DNA of 64,000 nucleotides from Gordonia heveisoli (GTDB lineage Bacteria; Actinomycetota; Actinomycetes; Mycobacteriales; Mycobacteriaceae): NCBI RefSeq assembly GCF_030315745.1, contig NZ_JASXSH010000003.1, forward strand, positions 186,001 to 250,000, given 5' to 3'. The notes under the pieces are model-generated. The model had not been told where the DNA came from and ran no database searches. It saw nothing but the letters and a program-made list of their open reading frames with translations. A program made the position numbers and the translations under genes. Position 1 is the first letter of the stretch; each line of letters starts with the position of its first letter. Positions 1 to 8,455 of this stretch are shown here, one piece after another.

Positions 1-2
1 GT

Positions 3-122
3 GCGGTACTGGACGATGCGGCGGGGCGCGAGATCGTGGTCACGATCGGTTTCGTAGCTCACCGCACCGAGGCGGCTACCCCGAAGTACTCGATCTGCCA
101 TGGAATGTTCCTCTCAACCTGA
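3..122 (+). CDS. C-terminal fragment of an unidentified protein (5' end outside window)
   Basis: An open frame enters from the left edge and stops with TGA at 120-122. It encodes about 39 residues beginning AVLDDAAGREIVV. Nearly every codon ends in G or C, as in the real genes around it, so I take it as the tail of a plus-strand gene. No family is recognisable from so short a piece. The following 210 bp up to the next gene contain only its promoter. Confidence 0.5.
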   Translation, partial: AVLDDAAGREIVVTIGFVAHRTEAATPKYSICHGMFLST

Positions 123-320
123 GTCGTGTGCGGCTGACGACATCTCGGCCCGTTCCGGTCGTGTCGTTCCCGGGCTGCATGAGGCGCGGCTCGGACCGAA
201 CTCCGCATGCGAACTGAGCCCGAATCTCGGTACCGCGTCGCGCGCAGGGTCGTCAACAGGACTATTCTACCCGCCCGCCGGGAGTGGATGTCGCATGTGA
301 GTCGTTACCGGTGCGCACGG

Positions 321-326
321 TAGGTT
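321..326 (+). promoter_or_regulatory. -10 element, leaderless start
   Basis: TAGGTT lies 6 nt before the GTG at 333, so transcription would start at or next to the start codon. No convincing -35 hexamer is visible. Confidence 0.5.
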
Positions 327-332
327 GGCGAC

Positions 333-671
333 GTGGAGACCCTAGGCAGACGCCGACGCCCGTACGCGTGTGCGTGGTGCGGCAGCAGCATGGTCGACTC
401 CGAACTCGGACGTCGCCGCAAATACTGCAAGAGGTCCTGCCGACAGCGCGCATACGAGCAGCGTTCCCTCGTCGCCGGGACCTCGATCCCCGACGACGCG
501 GTCATCTTGTCCGCCGCGGAGGTCGCCGACATCGGTGATCGAATGTTCGCGTTGCGTTGCGCGGCCGAGGACCTCGACATCGCGGTCGCCGAACATGCCG
601 ACCACTCGACCCTCGCCGAGCTCGCGGCACAGGTCCTGCAGTGCGCGAAGGAAGCAGAGAAACTCCGGTGA
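333..671 (+). CDS. Small conserved actinobacterial protein with Cys-rich N-terminus
   Basis: 112 residues. The N-terminus carries CAWC (residues 13-16) and then YCKRSC (about 30-35), a C-x2-C...C-x3-C arrangement that could bind zinc. It is followed by a basic RQRAYEQR stretch and an acidic/alanine-rich helical C-terminus. Proteins with this RSCRQRAYE motif are common hypotheticals in Mycobacteriales, but I know of no assigned function. GTG 333 is chosen because the motif starts soon after it and a TAGGTT -10 lies 6 nt upstream. The stop overlaps the next start by 4 bp (GTGA), so the gene is translationally coupled to the DUF475 membrane protein. Confidence 0.8.
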   Translation: METLGRRRRPYACAWCGSSMVDSELGRRRKYCKRSCRQRAYEQRSLVAGTSIPDDAVILSAAEVADIGDRMFALRCAAEDLDIAVAEHADHSTLAELAAQVLQCAKEAEKLR

Positions 672-1825
672 TTGTTCGTGTCTTCGGACTGTCCGCCCTG
701 GTGTCGTTGGCCGCGCTCGCGGTCGCCTTCGGCTACGCCGGGTGGACGGGACTGGTGCTGTGCGCGATTCTCGGCATCCTCGAGGTCTCGCTGTCCTTCG
801 ACAACGCGGTCATCAACGCCACCGTCCTGGCGCGGATGAGCGACTTCTGGCAGCGGATGTTCCTGACGGTCGGCGTCATCATCGCCGTATTCGGTATGCG
901 GCTGATCTTTCCGCTGGCGATCGTGTGGATAACTGCGGGACTCGATCCGGCCGAGGCTATGCGACTGGCGCTGAACCCACCGCCTGACGGAGCCGACCAC
1001 TTCGCCGATGGCAGCCCAAGCTACGAACTGCTCCTCGAAGAGGCCAATCCGCAGATCGCCTCGTTCGGCGGGATGTTCCTGCTGCTGCTGTTCCTGAACT
1101 TCGTGCTCACCGACCGTGAACGCACCTGGCTGACGTGGCTGGAACGGCCACTCGGCGCGATCGGCAAACTCGAGACCCTGTCGATCGTGATCGCCGCGAG
1201 CAGTCTGCTGGTCTTCGCCCAGTATGTGGCCGCCGACGACGATCGCACCACGGTGCTGGTCGCCGGCCTGCTGGGCATCATCGTCTATCTCCTCGTGGAC
1301 GGGCTCAGTTCGCTGTTCGAGGTGTCCGGTCCGGGATACGAGGTGACCGACACCGTCGACGACACCGGCCATGTCCATCTGAGCGGGCCGACCACGGTCA
1401 CCCGTGCGGTGGGCAAGGCGGGCTTCTTCCTGTTCTTGTATCTGGAAGTCCTCGACGCCACCTTCTCCTTCGACGGCGTCATCGGCGCCTTCGCGATCAC
1501 CGCGGACCCGATTCTCATCGCGCTGGGGCTGGGGTTCATCGGCGCGATGTTCGTCCGGTCGATCACGATCTATCTCGTGCGCAAGGGAACCTTGTCGCAG
1601 TACCGCTATCTCGAGCACGGGGCGCACTGGGCGATCGGTGCGCTCGCGGTGATCTTGCTCGTCAGCATCGCCCACCACATCCCCGAGGTCATCACCGGGC
1701 TGATCGGGGTGCTCTTCATCGGAGCGTCATTGCTCAGCAGCATTCGTGCCAATCGTCGCGATGCCCGTACCGCAGCCCGCCGACAGGCCGACCCGACGGG
1801 CGCGGACGCAGGCGTGCCACGGTGA
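668..1825 (+). CDS. DUF475 / TerC-like integral membrane protein
   Basis: 385 residues, starting at the GTG that overlaps the previous stop by 4 bp. A longer frame reaches back to 557 but would overlap the upstream gene heavily. Many hydrophobic segments span the protein. The conserved SFDNAV motif (residues 43-48) recurs in modified form as SFDGV in the second half, giving the two-repeat layout with buried acidic residues seen in the TerC/DUF475 superfamily. TerC-type proteins are linked to metal export or co-translocational metalation of secreted enzymes. The function of the DUF475 branch is not established, so metal handling here is an inference. Confidence 0.85.
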   Translation: MIVRVFGLSALVSLAALAVAFGYAGWTGLVLCAILGILEVSLSFDNAVINATVLARMSDFWQRMFLTVGVIIAVFGMRLIFPLAIVWITAGLDPAEAMRLALNPPPDGADHFADGSPSYELLLEEANPQIASFGGMFLLLLFLNFVLTDRERTWLTWLERPLGAIGKLETLSIVIAASSLLVFAQYVAADDDRTTVLVAGLLGIIVYLLVDGLSSLFEVSGPGYEVTDTVDDTGHVHLSGPTTVTRAVGKAGFFLFLYLEVLDATFSFDGVIGAFAITADPILIALGLGFIGAMFVRSITIYLVRKGTLSQYRYLEHGAHWAIGALAVILLVSIAHHIPEVITGLIGVLFIGASLLSSIRANRRDARTAARRQADPTGADAGVPR

Positions 1826-2025
1826 CGCGGCACGGACGCGTGCGGCACCGATAGCCGGTCGTTCCGCTCGAATCGGACATGGCGCGCTGTCGTTGCGCCG
1901 CAGCGGATTCGGAATGTACGAACCACCATTTGCCGGTGTTCGCGCAGCGTCGTTCCACCACGGTGCACCAGACTGGGAATCATCGCGAGAAAGACGGTGT
2001 TGTCCGGAGCGGCGACGGTGTACAA

Positions 2026-2418
2026 ATGACGGCGACGGCGAGTCCGGCGGCACCGGATACGGCGACTTTTGGACTCACGACTTTTGGACTCACGACTCAC
2101 AACGTGGTGGTTGCGGTGGACAAGGCAGCAATGGACAAGTCAGGACGAGACAGGGCGGCGACGATGGAGAAGCTGGTGCTGGACAACAGCTCGACGCTCG
2201 ACAGTCGTCAGCGCGAGATGCTCCAGTTCGAGACCGAGTGGTATCCGCTCGGTGGCGGATCCTCGCGTCAGATCGTCGAACAGTTCGGTGTGGACGACCG
2301 CGATTTCTTCGCCGAGGTCGGACGCCTGGTGGACAACGATCCGCCGGAGGCACTGACCCAGGCGGAGTTGCGTCGTATGCGCGAGGTCATTCGACGCCGC
2401 CTTTGGATGGCCCGCTGA
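2026..2418 (+). CDS. DUF3263 family protein
   Basis: The C-terminal 85 or so residues (from LDSRQREMLQFETEWY to RRRLWMAR) match the DUF3263 family, short actinobacterial proteins resembling sigma-factor/helix-turn-helix helices. They are probably DNA-binding, but unproven. The ATG at 2026 gives 130 residues and includes a 15-bp tandem duplication encoding TFGLT twice. Internal starts at 2131 (MDKSGRD) or 2164 (MEKLV) give the more usual family length of about 80-95 residues. None has a strong ribosome-binding site, so the N-terminus is uncertain. Confidence 0.75.
   Translation: MTATASPAAPDTATFGLTTFGLTTHNVVVAVDKAAMDKSGRDRAATMEKLVLDNSSTLDSRQREMLQFETEWYPLGGGSSRQIVEQFGVDDRDFFAEVGRLVDNDPPEALTQAELRRMREVIRRRLWMAR
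2064..2100 (+). repeat. 15-bp tandem repeat, 2 copies plus 7 bp
   Basis: GACTTTTGGACTCAC occurs at 2064-2078 and again at 2079-2093, followed by a partial copy (2094-2100). The unit length is a multiple of three. It lies near the 5' end of the DUF3263 gene, either in its N-terminal codons or in its leader. Confidence 0.95.
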
Positions 2419-2479
2419 TCGTCGCTGTTCGGTCGGCCGCCGACGACGCTCGGACATGCCCGACGCCGAGGCGGGGGAG

Positions 2480-2485
2480 TAACCT
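2480..2485 (+). promoter_or_regulatory. -10 element, leaderless start
   Basis: TAACCT is followed by 7 nt and the GTG at 2493. Confidence 0.45.
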
Positions 2486-2492
2486 CACGCGC

Positions 2493-2900
2493 GTGTCCCC
2501 GTTCTCCGACGACGATCTCGCGGCCTACTACCGCGAGATCGAGTGGCGGACCGCGGCGAACGAGCCGGTACGTCGCCGGGGGCCGACGCCGATCCATCGC
2601 AGCGTCCGCGGTCGCGACAGCGACGAGGGCTCCGGGCGTGGTCGGGGCGACCGCAGCGATCGCCGGAGGCAGCCCTGCCCCACACCGGACAAGGTGGCCT
2701 ACACCGATCCCGCGCAGGTGCGGGAGGCGATCGACTACGGACGGCGATACCGGCGAAGTGGTGTCGAGTTGCGTTCCTACCTGTGTCGGTGCGGTTGCTG
2801 GCATATCACCAGTTCACCGCGCCTTTCGGAGGACGAATCGGCACGCGGTCGGCGCCCACGGCACATCCCGCAGCGGGGCAAGGGTAAGAAGAAGCGGTGA
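2493..2900 (+). CDS. Hypothetical protein with C-terminal Cys-rich motif
   Basis: 135 residues. The middle is very basic (runs of Arg, Asp and Gly). The C-terminal half has YLCRCGCWHITS, a knuckle-like Cys/His cluster seen in small actinobacterial proteins, and the protein ends in a lysine-rich GKGKKKR tail. This looks like a nucleic-acid- or ribosome-associated protein, but that is inference from composition only. GTG 2493 fits a leaderless start. The last codons overlap the following GTG by 4 bp, coupling it to the VOC protein. Confidence 0.7.
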   Translation: MSPFSDDDLAAYYREIEWRTAANEPVRRRGPTPIHRSVRGRDSDEGSGRGRGDRSDRRRQPCPTPDKVAYTDPAQVREAIDYGRRYRRSGVELRSYLCRCGCWHITSSPRLSEDESARGRRPRHIPQRGKGKKKR

Positions 2901-3643
2901 CCGCGTACGCACCCACCCCGGCCGTCGAGATCTCGCTCGCATCAGCCGACCCCACCCGAAGCCGGGCCGCGTACGACACGCTGCTCGATCGCACCGAGAG
3001 CACGGTGATCGGTCGTGGGAATGCGACGATCCGCCTCGTCGACGCCGATGCGGTCAATCGCACCTACCTGTTCACCGTTGATCCGGACACGCGGGCGCGG
3101 CTGCTCGCGCGCCGTGGCCTGCCCTTCACCGCGCCGACTAGCCCCGCCCATGCCGACGAGCTGATCGCCGCGGAGGCGCCCTTCGGCATCATCGGCGTCA
3201 CACACACGAACGTCGACCCCGATCCGACTACGACCGCCGGCGACATCACAGCCAGCGACATCACCGGTATGGACCACCTGGTCTACATGTGTCGCGGGCG
3301 GGACCAGGCCCTCGCATTGTTCGGGGCGACACTGGGTTTCGACTTCCGCCTCGACCGCACCCTGGCCGATGGCGTCCACCAACTGTTCTTCCGCGCCGAC
3401 GACCTCATCTTCGAGGTCATCGTCAACGAGGCCGACGGCGACGAGGCCGACGGCGCCGGGCCAGTCGAGCTATGGGGACTGGCGTGGCGGTCCGCCGATA
3501 TCGAACTCAGCCATGCGCGCCTGCATCAGGCCGGCATGCCCGTCTCAGACATCCGTCGGGGCGCCAAACCGGGAACCCGCATCTTCACCGTTCGCGACCG
3601 GGCGCTGAGCACTCGCACCGTCGTAATCGAGCAGGGCAGCTGA
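2897..3643 (+). CDS. VOC (glyoxalase/bleomycin-resistance/dioxygenase) superfamily protein
   Basis: 248 residues in two related halves, the layout of a fused two-module vicinal-oxygen-chelate protein. The second half starts at about residue 121 with ITGMDHLVYMC, the typical first strand carrying a metal-binding His. An acidic loop (EADGDEADG, about residues 178-186) is made by a near-perfect 15-bp duplication. The substrate cannot be told. GTG 2897 overlaps the previous stop (GTGA), so the two genes form one transcript. Confidence 0.75.
   Translation: MTAYAPTPAVEISLASADPTRSRAAYDTLLDRTESTVIGRGNATIRLVDADAVNRTYLFTVDPDTRARLLARRGLPFTAPTSPAHADELIAAEAPFGIIGVTHTNVDPDPTTTAGDITASDITGMDHLVYMCRGRDQALALFGATLGFDFRLDRTLADGVHQLFFRADDLIFEVIVNEADGDEADGAGPVELWGLAWRSADIELSHARLHQAGMPVSDIRRGAKPGTRIFTVRDRALSTRTVVIEQGS
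3427..3456 (+). repeat. 15-bp tandem duplication inside the VOC gene
   Basis: Two adjacent 15-bp units (3427-3441 and 3442-3456) differ at one base, adding five acidic/Gly residues to a surface-type loop. Confidence 0.85.
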
Positions 3644-3753
3644 GAGCGGCCATCCCGAGGCGAGTTCCGGCCAGGTGTGGCGCAGGGCACACTTCATGAG
3701 TTAATCTGACTACGGACGTTATCGAATTGAGGGCGCTGTAGTACTCATGACGG

Positions 3754-3805
3754 CCCATCCATATGACGACGACCCATCCATATGACGACGACCCATCCAT
3801 ATGAC
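3754..3805 (+). repeat. 19-bp tandem repeat, 2.7 copies, upstream of the MpaB-like gene
   Basis: CCCATCCATATGACGACGA is repeated at 3754-3772 and 3773-3791, with a 14-bp third copy at 3792-3805. Each unit contains an NdeI-type CATATG. The array ends 30 bp before the preferred ATG at 3836. The unit is not a multiple of three, which supports it being leader rather than coding DNA. Confidence 0.95.
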
Positions 3806-3835
3806 ACTGTCAGACGCGCTACGCCAGGGGGTTTC

Positions 3836-4831
3836 ATGACCGCGGTACACGACAAGGCCGACGCAGCACCGGTCGATCCCGCCGACGAGGTACTCCCCGG
3901 TGGCGATCACCTGATCAACAACGCCGACGACGAGATCGAGCTCATCTCGCCGGATTCGCTGACCGCCGAACTGACCGGCCACTTCACCTTTCTGCCGGTC
4001 AACGGCGCCGCCTTCGTCATGCAGGTGATGCATCCGATCATCGGTGATGTGGTGGACAAGTACTCGGTCTTCCGCACCGACCCGCTCGGTCGGGCCATCC
4101 GCTCGACGGATTCGGTCATGCGCTGGATCTACGGCGGAACCGAGGCCCTCGAGGAGGGCAAACGACTGCGCAAGATGCATCAGCCGCTGCAGATGCGCAA
4201 CGCCGACGGCAAACACATCAGTGCGCTGAACCCGGAGGCCTACGCCTGGGTCATCGCCACGGCGTTTCCGACACTGCTGTCGAGCGCACCGCTGCTCGTC
4301 GGCCGCCAGTTCAGCGTCGTCGAACAGCGCGAGCTCCTCGAGGACAACCGGCGCATCGCCAAGATCGTCCAGGTGCCGATGAAGGGTTACCCGACAACGG
4401 TGGAGGAGTTCGGCGAGTACTTCGACGACTTCGTCGAGAACAAGCTCGTGCGCCATCCGGTGGCCGTCGAACTCATCGAGCAGATGCAGGCCGCCCCGGC
4501 GATTCCCCGCAACATCCCGGCCCGCCGCCTCGTGACGGCGATCGCGGCCAAGGCATCGATCCCGTTGCAACGGTTCAACTACCTCACCACCGTCGGGGTG
4601 ATGGATCCTCGCGTACGCGAGATCCTGGGCGTGACGTGGAGCGATGACGAACAGCGGCAGCTCGAGCGGATGCACGCGGTGGTGCGCGGCGCGTATCGGG
4701 TCCTGCCCGAGCGGGTGACCTATTTCCCGTTGGCCTACCACGCCCGACGGCACCACGACGCCATCGTCGCGATGAAGAAGCGGGAGAAGCAGGGCGCGGC
4801 GTATGCGCACGCCCGCCGGGGTGTCGAGTAG
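3836..4831 (+). CDS. Oxygenase MpaB-family (DUF2236) protein
   Basis: 331 residues. It belongs to the DUF2236/MpaB/latex-clearing-protein group, predicted haem-dependent oxygenases. Visible landmarks are the N-terminal VNGAAFVMQVMHPIIGD stretch, a D-x-LGRAIRS segment, and GTEALEEGKRLRKMHQPL with the conserved region around the proposed haem-ligand His. Mycobacteriales carry many paralogues with unknown substrates. ATG 3836 is preferred because AGGGGG sits 4 nt upstream. In-frame ATGs at 3782 and 3803 lie inside the 19-bp repeat array. It appears to be a single-gene unit and converges with the FAD oxidoreductase. Confidence 0.75.
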   Translation: MTAVHDKADAAPVDPADEVLPGGDHLINNADDEIELISPDSLTAELTGHFTFLPVNGAAFVMQVMHPIIGDVVDKYSVFRTDPLGRAIRSTDSVMRWIYGGTEALEEGKRLRKMHQPLQMRNADGKHISALNPEAYAWVIATAFPTLLSSAPLLVGRQFSVVEQRELLEDNRRIAKIVQVPMKGYPTTVEEFGEYFDDFVENKLVRHPVAVELIEQMQAAPAIPRNIPARRLVTAIAAKASIPLQRFNYLTTVGVMDPRVREILGVTWSDDEQRQLERMHAVVRGAYRVLPERVTYFPLAYHARRHHDAIVAMKKREKQGAAYAHARRGVE

Positions 4832-4837
4832 TCGGAT

Positions 4838-4866
4838 CGCCACCGCCGCATCGTCAGGCGGTGGCG
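4838..4866. terminator. Hairpin between convergent genes
   Basis: CGCCACCGCC and GGCGGTGGCG form a perfect 10-bp stem with a 9-nt loop. It lies just past the plus-strand stop and overlaps the 3' end of the minus-strand gene. There is no T-run. It probably serves both convergent transcripts. Confidence 0.55.
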
Positions 4867-6071
4867 AGTTCGCGCTCGACCTCCTCGGCGATCGCCAGGC
4901 ACGATGTGAGGCCGGGGGATTCGATGCCGAACAGGTGCACCAGCCCGGGGATCCGGTGGACCCGAGGCCCGCTGATCACGAAGTCGGCGGCGGGCATACC
5001 CGGCCCGGAGACCTTCGGTCGGATCCCCGCATAGGCAGGCACCAACATGTCCGCGGTCAGGTCCGGCCAGTAGTTGCCGATCGCCGTGGCGAATTGTGCA
5101 ACTCGTGTTTCGTCGACCCGCAGGTCCACGGTGTTGTCGTCGGCGTCGGAGGGCAGCCACTGCACATCCGGCCCGAATCGGGCCGCGCCGGCCAGGTCCA
5201 GCGTCAGGTGTACTCCCAGACCACCATCGACAGGCAGCGGATAGACCAGATGATCGAAGGGTGCCGACCCGGACGCCAGCCCGAAGTAGTTTCCCTTCGC
5301 CAGGTAGCGCGGGGGGATCGTGGACACGGCTTCAGTAACTGCCAATGACTTTGCCACGGTGACGGATTCGGCGACCGACCAGGAAACGAGACCAGCGCAG
5401 TTGATCAGTTCGTGGCAGCGCAGTCCGGTCCCGTCGCCGAGTTCGACGACAAATCCGGACCTATCGGCATGGGCGGCGCGCAGCCCGGTACGCAGCGCGA
5501 CAATCCCCTCGGCCGCCCCGATGTCCCGGACGAAGGCACGCATCAGTGCGGCGGAGTCGACAATGCCGGTCGACGGCGAGAGCAGCGCGCCCACTCCTCG
5601 CAGTGCCGGTTCGCGCCGGTGCAGTTCGTCGCCGCGGAGCAGCCGCAGATCATGCACTCCGTTGGCGTCGGCGTGCGCGCGGATCCTCTCCAGGCCGGGC
5701 ATCTGCGACTCGTCGGCGGCGACGATGAGCTTGCCGATTCGCCGGTGCGGCACACCGTGATCGGCGCAGTAGCGGTACAACTCGTCGCGACCGCGCACAC
5801 AGAGCCGCGCCTTCAGACTGTCGGCCGCGTAGTAGATGCCCGCATGGATGACCTCGGAACTGCGCGAACTGACCTGTGTCCCAATCTCATCCATGGCCTC
5901 GATCACCGCGACCCGGCGGTTCACCCGCGACAGCCTGCGCGCGACGGCCAGTCCGATGACGCCGGCCCCGACAACCAGCGTGTCGACGTCGACGTCGGGT
6001 GCGGACCGCGATACCTCGGGCGTGGCGACGGCCCGGTCGGGATCGGCGGGGCTCGCCGGTGACTCTGTCAT
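4854..6071 (-). CDS. FAD-dependent oxidoreductase, L-2-hydroxyglutarate oxidase-like
   Basis: 405 residues. After about 28 variable residues comes the Rossmann FAD-binding motif VVGAGVIGLAVARRLS and then the acidic end of the second strand (VAVIEAMDEIG). The segment SSEVIHAGIYYAADSLKARLC and the later C-terminal GPGMPAADFVISGP and GIESPGLTSCLAIA match the DAO-fold L-2-hydroxyglutarate dehydrogenase (LhgO) group. The likely reaction is flavin oxidation of a 2-hydroxy acid, with electrons passed to oxygen or quinone. The substrate is unproven. It stands alone on the minus strand, divergent from the phospho-sugar mutase. Confidence 0.8.
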   Translation of the reverse strand: MTESPASPADPDRAVATPEVSRSAPDVDVDTLVVGAGVIGLAVARRLSRVNRRVAVIEAMDEIGTQVSSRSSEVIHAGIYYAADSLKARLCVRGRDELYRYCADHGVPHRRIGKLIVAADESQMPGLERIRAHADANGVHDLRLLRGDELHRREPALRGVGALLSPSTGIVDSAALMRAFVRDIGAAEGIVALRTGLRAAHADRSGFVVELGDGTGLRCHELINCAGLVSWSVAESVTVAKSLAVTEAVSTIPPRYLAKGNYFGLASGSAPFDHLVYPLPVDGGLGVHLTLDLAGAARFGPDVQWLPSDADDNTVDLRVDETRVAQFATAIGNYWPDLTADMLVPAYAGIRPKVSGPGMPAADFVISGPRVHRIPGLVHLFGIESPGLTSCLAIAEEVERELATA

Positions 6072-6133
6072 CGCTCGATGGTCTCACCGGTGTGCCATGT
6101 CGGTGGGCTGCCGCCGAGATACTCCGGACGACG

Positions 6134-6139
6134 TAGGTT
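6134..6139 (+). promoter_or_regulatory. Possible -10 element upstream of the phospho-sugar mutase
   Basis: TAGGTT in the context GACGTAGGTTGG, about 97 bp before the gene start. The same TAGGTT core precedes other starts in the window. No clear -35 is visible. Confidence 0.3.
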
Positions 6140-6235
6140 GGTACGGTCTGCTCATCCGGCGCGCGGATTCGGTGCGTCCGCGGCGCACGTAGGGATGTCC
6201 TTCGACATCGGGACAGAGTGGAATGAGGATCGCAC

Positions 6236-7957
6236 GTGGATCACGACGACTCGGCTCACCAGGATGTGGAGTCCACCGGGGATCTCATCCGTCGTGCCAT
6301 CCGCTGGTGTTCGGGCGACCCGGATCCCGCCACGCGTGCCGAACTCGACGCGATCATCACGGCCACCCAGGCGGGCGACGACGCCGCGCTCGCCGACCTG
6401 GCCGGTCGCTTCACCGGACCGCTGACCTTCGGCACGGCCGGATTACGTGGCGAGGTCGGTGCGGGGGAGTCACGGATGAACGTCGCGGTGGTGACGCGTG
6501 CAACCGCCGGGGTCGCACGTTATGTGCTCGACACGGTCGGACCCGGTGCCCGGGTGGTGGTCGGTTGTGACGCACGCCGGGGTTCCGCGGAGTTCTTCGC
6601 GGCCACGACGGGGGTCCTGGCCGCGGCCGGCCTCGAGGTGTTCGCGCTGCCCGCCCAGTTGCCGACACCGCTGGTCGCCTATGCGGTCCGCGCACTCGAC
6701 TGCGCGGCCGGGATTATGGTCACCGCCTCACACAATCCGCCGGCGGACAACGGATACAAGGTCTACCTCGGTGGTCCCACCCTCGACCCCCACGCTCGCG
6801 GCGTCCAGATCGTGCCGCCCGCGGACACCGCGATAGCGGACCGGATCGCAGCCGCGCCGCCCGCCATCGAGATCCGCCGGGAAGTCGCACCGGACACAAC
6901 ACCGGAGGCGAGCAGGATCGTCGACGACTACGTGGACCGCACCGCGGCATTGCGGACGCGCAGTGGCCCGGCCGCGGTGCGGGTCGTACTGACCGCGCTG
7001 CACGGAGTCGGTGGTCAGGTCGCCCGGCAGGTACTGGTGCGGGCCGGGATCGACGACGTCCACGTCGTAGCCGAACAGATCGATCCCGACCCGGGGTTCC
7101 CGACGGTCGCCTTTCCCAATCCGGAGGAACCCGGGGTCCTCGACGCGTCGATCTCGCTGGCGCGCAAGGTTTCCGCGGACGTGGTGATCGCACTCGATCC
7201 GGATGCCGACCGCTGCGCGGTCGCCATCCCGGGACGCGACGGCGGGTGGCGCAGGCTCACCGGCGACGAGCTCGGCGCGTTGCTGGGCGAACAGGCCGCC
7301 GCCGACCACGATCGGCCCGGCGATACTCTCGCCTGCTCCATCGTGTCGAGTCGTCTGCTTGCTCATGTCGCAGCGGCACACGGACTCCGACATCGGTTCA
7401 CCCTCACCGGATTCAAATGGATCGCACGGACACCGGATTTGCGGTTCGGGTACGAGGAAGCGATCGGCTACTGCACCGACCCCGCGGCGGTCGCCGACAA
7501 GGACGGCATCTCAACGATGGTTCGCGTCGTCACACTGGTCGAAGCAGCTCGGACCGCCGGCCGGTGCCTCGACGACCTGCTCGACGACCTGGCCCGCCGA
7601 CATGGTCTGCACGCCACCGCGCCGTTGAGTTTCCGGGTGTCGGATCCGGCGACGATCGGCACCGCGATGACTCGCCTGCGTGCGCGCGGCGTGTCCGCGC
7701 TGGCCGGTTCACCGGTCGTCGAATTCCGTGACCTCGCGACTGGTTCGGCGGACCTGCCGCCGACCGACGGCCTGCTGATCCGCACCGCCGACGACGCCCG
7801 GGTCATCGTCCGACCGTCGGGCACCGAACCCAAACTCAAGTGCTACCTCGAAGTCGTCCTGTCCTGTGCCGACGATGGCCGCGTGCCACGCGAGGCGGCC
7901 GCGCACCGGCTACGGATGCTGGCCGACGACATGACCGCCGTGCTCGGATTGACCTGA
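6236..7957 (+). CDS. pmmB: Phospho-sugar mutase (phosphomannomutase/phosphoglucomutase), PmmB type
   Basis: 573 residues, alpha-D-phosphohexomutase superfamily. Domain 1 begins with FGTAGLRGEVGAG. The phosphoserine loop is TASHNPPADNGYKVY (near residue 163), the Mg-binding loop is DPDADRCA (near 322), the sugar-binding GYEEAIGY follows, and the C-terminal phosphate-binding loop is VRPSGTEPK. Length and motifs fit the mycobacterial PmmB branch. It interconverts hexose 1- and 6-phosphates, probably mannose or glucose. In these bacteria this feeds GDP-mannose for mannolipids or glycogen/trehalose metabolism. The start is GTG 6236, with GAGG about 9 nt upstream. Confidence 0.9.
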   Translation: MDHDDSAHQDVESTGDLIRRAIRWCSGDPDPATRAELDAIITATQAGDDAALADLAGRFTGPLTFGTAGLRGEVGAGESRMNVAVVTRATAGVARYVLDTVGPGARVVVGCDARRGSAEFFAATTGVLAAAGLEVFALPAQLPTPLVAYAVRALDCAAGIMVTASHNPPADNGYKVYLGGPTLDPHARGVQIVPPADTAIADRIAAAPPAIEIRREVAPDTTPEASRIVDDYVDRTAALRTRSGPAAVRVVLTALHGVGGQVARQVLVRAGIDDVHVVAEQIDPDPGFPTVAFPNPEEPGVLDASISLARKVSADVVIALDPDADRCAVAIPGRDGGWRRLTGDELGALLGEQAAADHDRPGDTLACSIVSSRLLAHVAAAHGLRHRFTLTGFKWIARTPDLRFGYEEAIGYCTDPAAVADKDGISTMVRVVTLVEAARTAGRCLDDLLDDLARRHGLHATAPLSFRVSDPATIGTAMTRLRARGVSALAGSPVVEFRDLATGSADLPPTDGLLIRTADDARVIVRPSGTEPKLKCYLEVVLSCADDGRVPREAAAHRLRMLADDMTAVLGLT

Positions 7958-7987
7958 AACGGTCTCCACCGCTGCGCGGGTACCGAC

Positions 7988-7993
7988 TAGCAT
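7988..7993 (+). promoter_or_regulatory. -10 element, leaderless start of the AraC gene
   Basis: TAGCAT is followed by 8 nt and the GTG at 8002. Confidence 0.4.
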
Positions 7994-8001
7994 TGGCGAA
8001 G

Positions 8002-8445
8002 GTGAGTGCCCTCTCCGCAGATCAACAACGACTACGCGACCTGGCGTCGCTGCGCCGGGTGCGTGATCGCATCGACCGCGACTACGCCGAACCGCTCGAC
8101 GTCGAGGCGCTGGCCCGCGGGGTCAACATGTCTGCCGGTCACCTCAGCAGGCTGTTCCGGAAAGCCTATGGCGAGTCACCGTATTCGTATCTGATGACCA
8201 GGCGGATCGAGCGCGCGATGAATCTGTTGCGCCGGGGCGACCTCAGCGTCACCGAGGTGTGTTTCACCGTCGGCTGCACGTCGCTGGGCACGTTCAGCAC
8301 ACGGTTCACCGAGTTGGTCGGGATGTCGCCGAGCGTCTACCGCCAGACGCAGACCGAGGCCACCGCGGGCATCCCGTCGTGCGTGGCCAAACAGGTCACC
8401 AGACCGATCAGGAATCGAGAAGTCCCGCCGCCGGCATCTCAGTAG
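8002..8445 (+). CDS. AraC-family transcriptional regulator
   Basis: 147 residues, essentially a stand-alone AraC DNA-binding domain. The first helix-turn-helix is VEALARGVNMSAGHLSRLF and the second, VTEVCFTVGCTSLGTFSTRF, is followed by the family signature GMSPSVYR. There is no effector domain, so ligand sensing is absent or unusual. Its stop overlaps the -10 of the VOC gene, and the VOC gene and UvrA-like gene follow in the same direction. The three probably form one regulatory unit. The start at GTG 8002 was chosen by the leaderless -10; frames further upstream run back into the mutase gene. Confidence 0.85.
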   Translation: MSALSADQQRLRDLASLRRVRDRIDRDYAEPLDVEALARGVNMSAGHLSRLFRKAYGESPYSYLMTRRIERAMNLLRRGDLSVTEVCFTVGCTSLGTFSTRFTELVGMSPSVYRQTQTEATAGIPSCVAKQVTRPIRNREVPPPASQ

Positions 8446-8448
8446 GGT
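8443..8448 (+). promoter_or_regulatory. -10 element, leaderless start of the VOC gene
   Basis: TAGGGT is followed by 7 nt and the ATG at 8456. Its first three bases are the TAG stop of the AraC gene. Confidence 0.5.
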
Positions 8449-8455
8449 TGGCATC

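Noticed and set aside
305-1678. 457-residue minus-strand frame
   Set aside because: It is antisense to the DUF475 membrane protein and has an extreme Arg/Asp/Gln composition.
3754-3805. CRISPR-like array
   Set aside because: The 19-bp units are directly adjacent with no spacers, and no cas genes are present.
3719-4843. 374-residue minus-strand frame over the MpaB-like gene
   Set aside because: It mirrors the real gene on the other strand. It shows no recognisable motif and reads through the repeat array.
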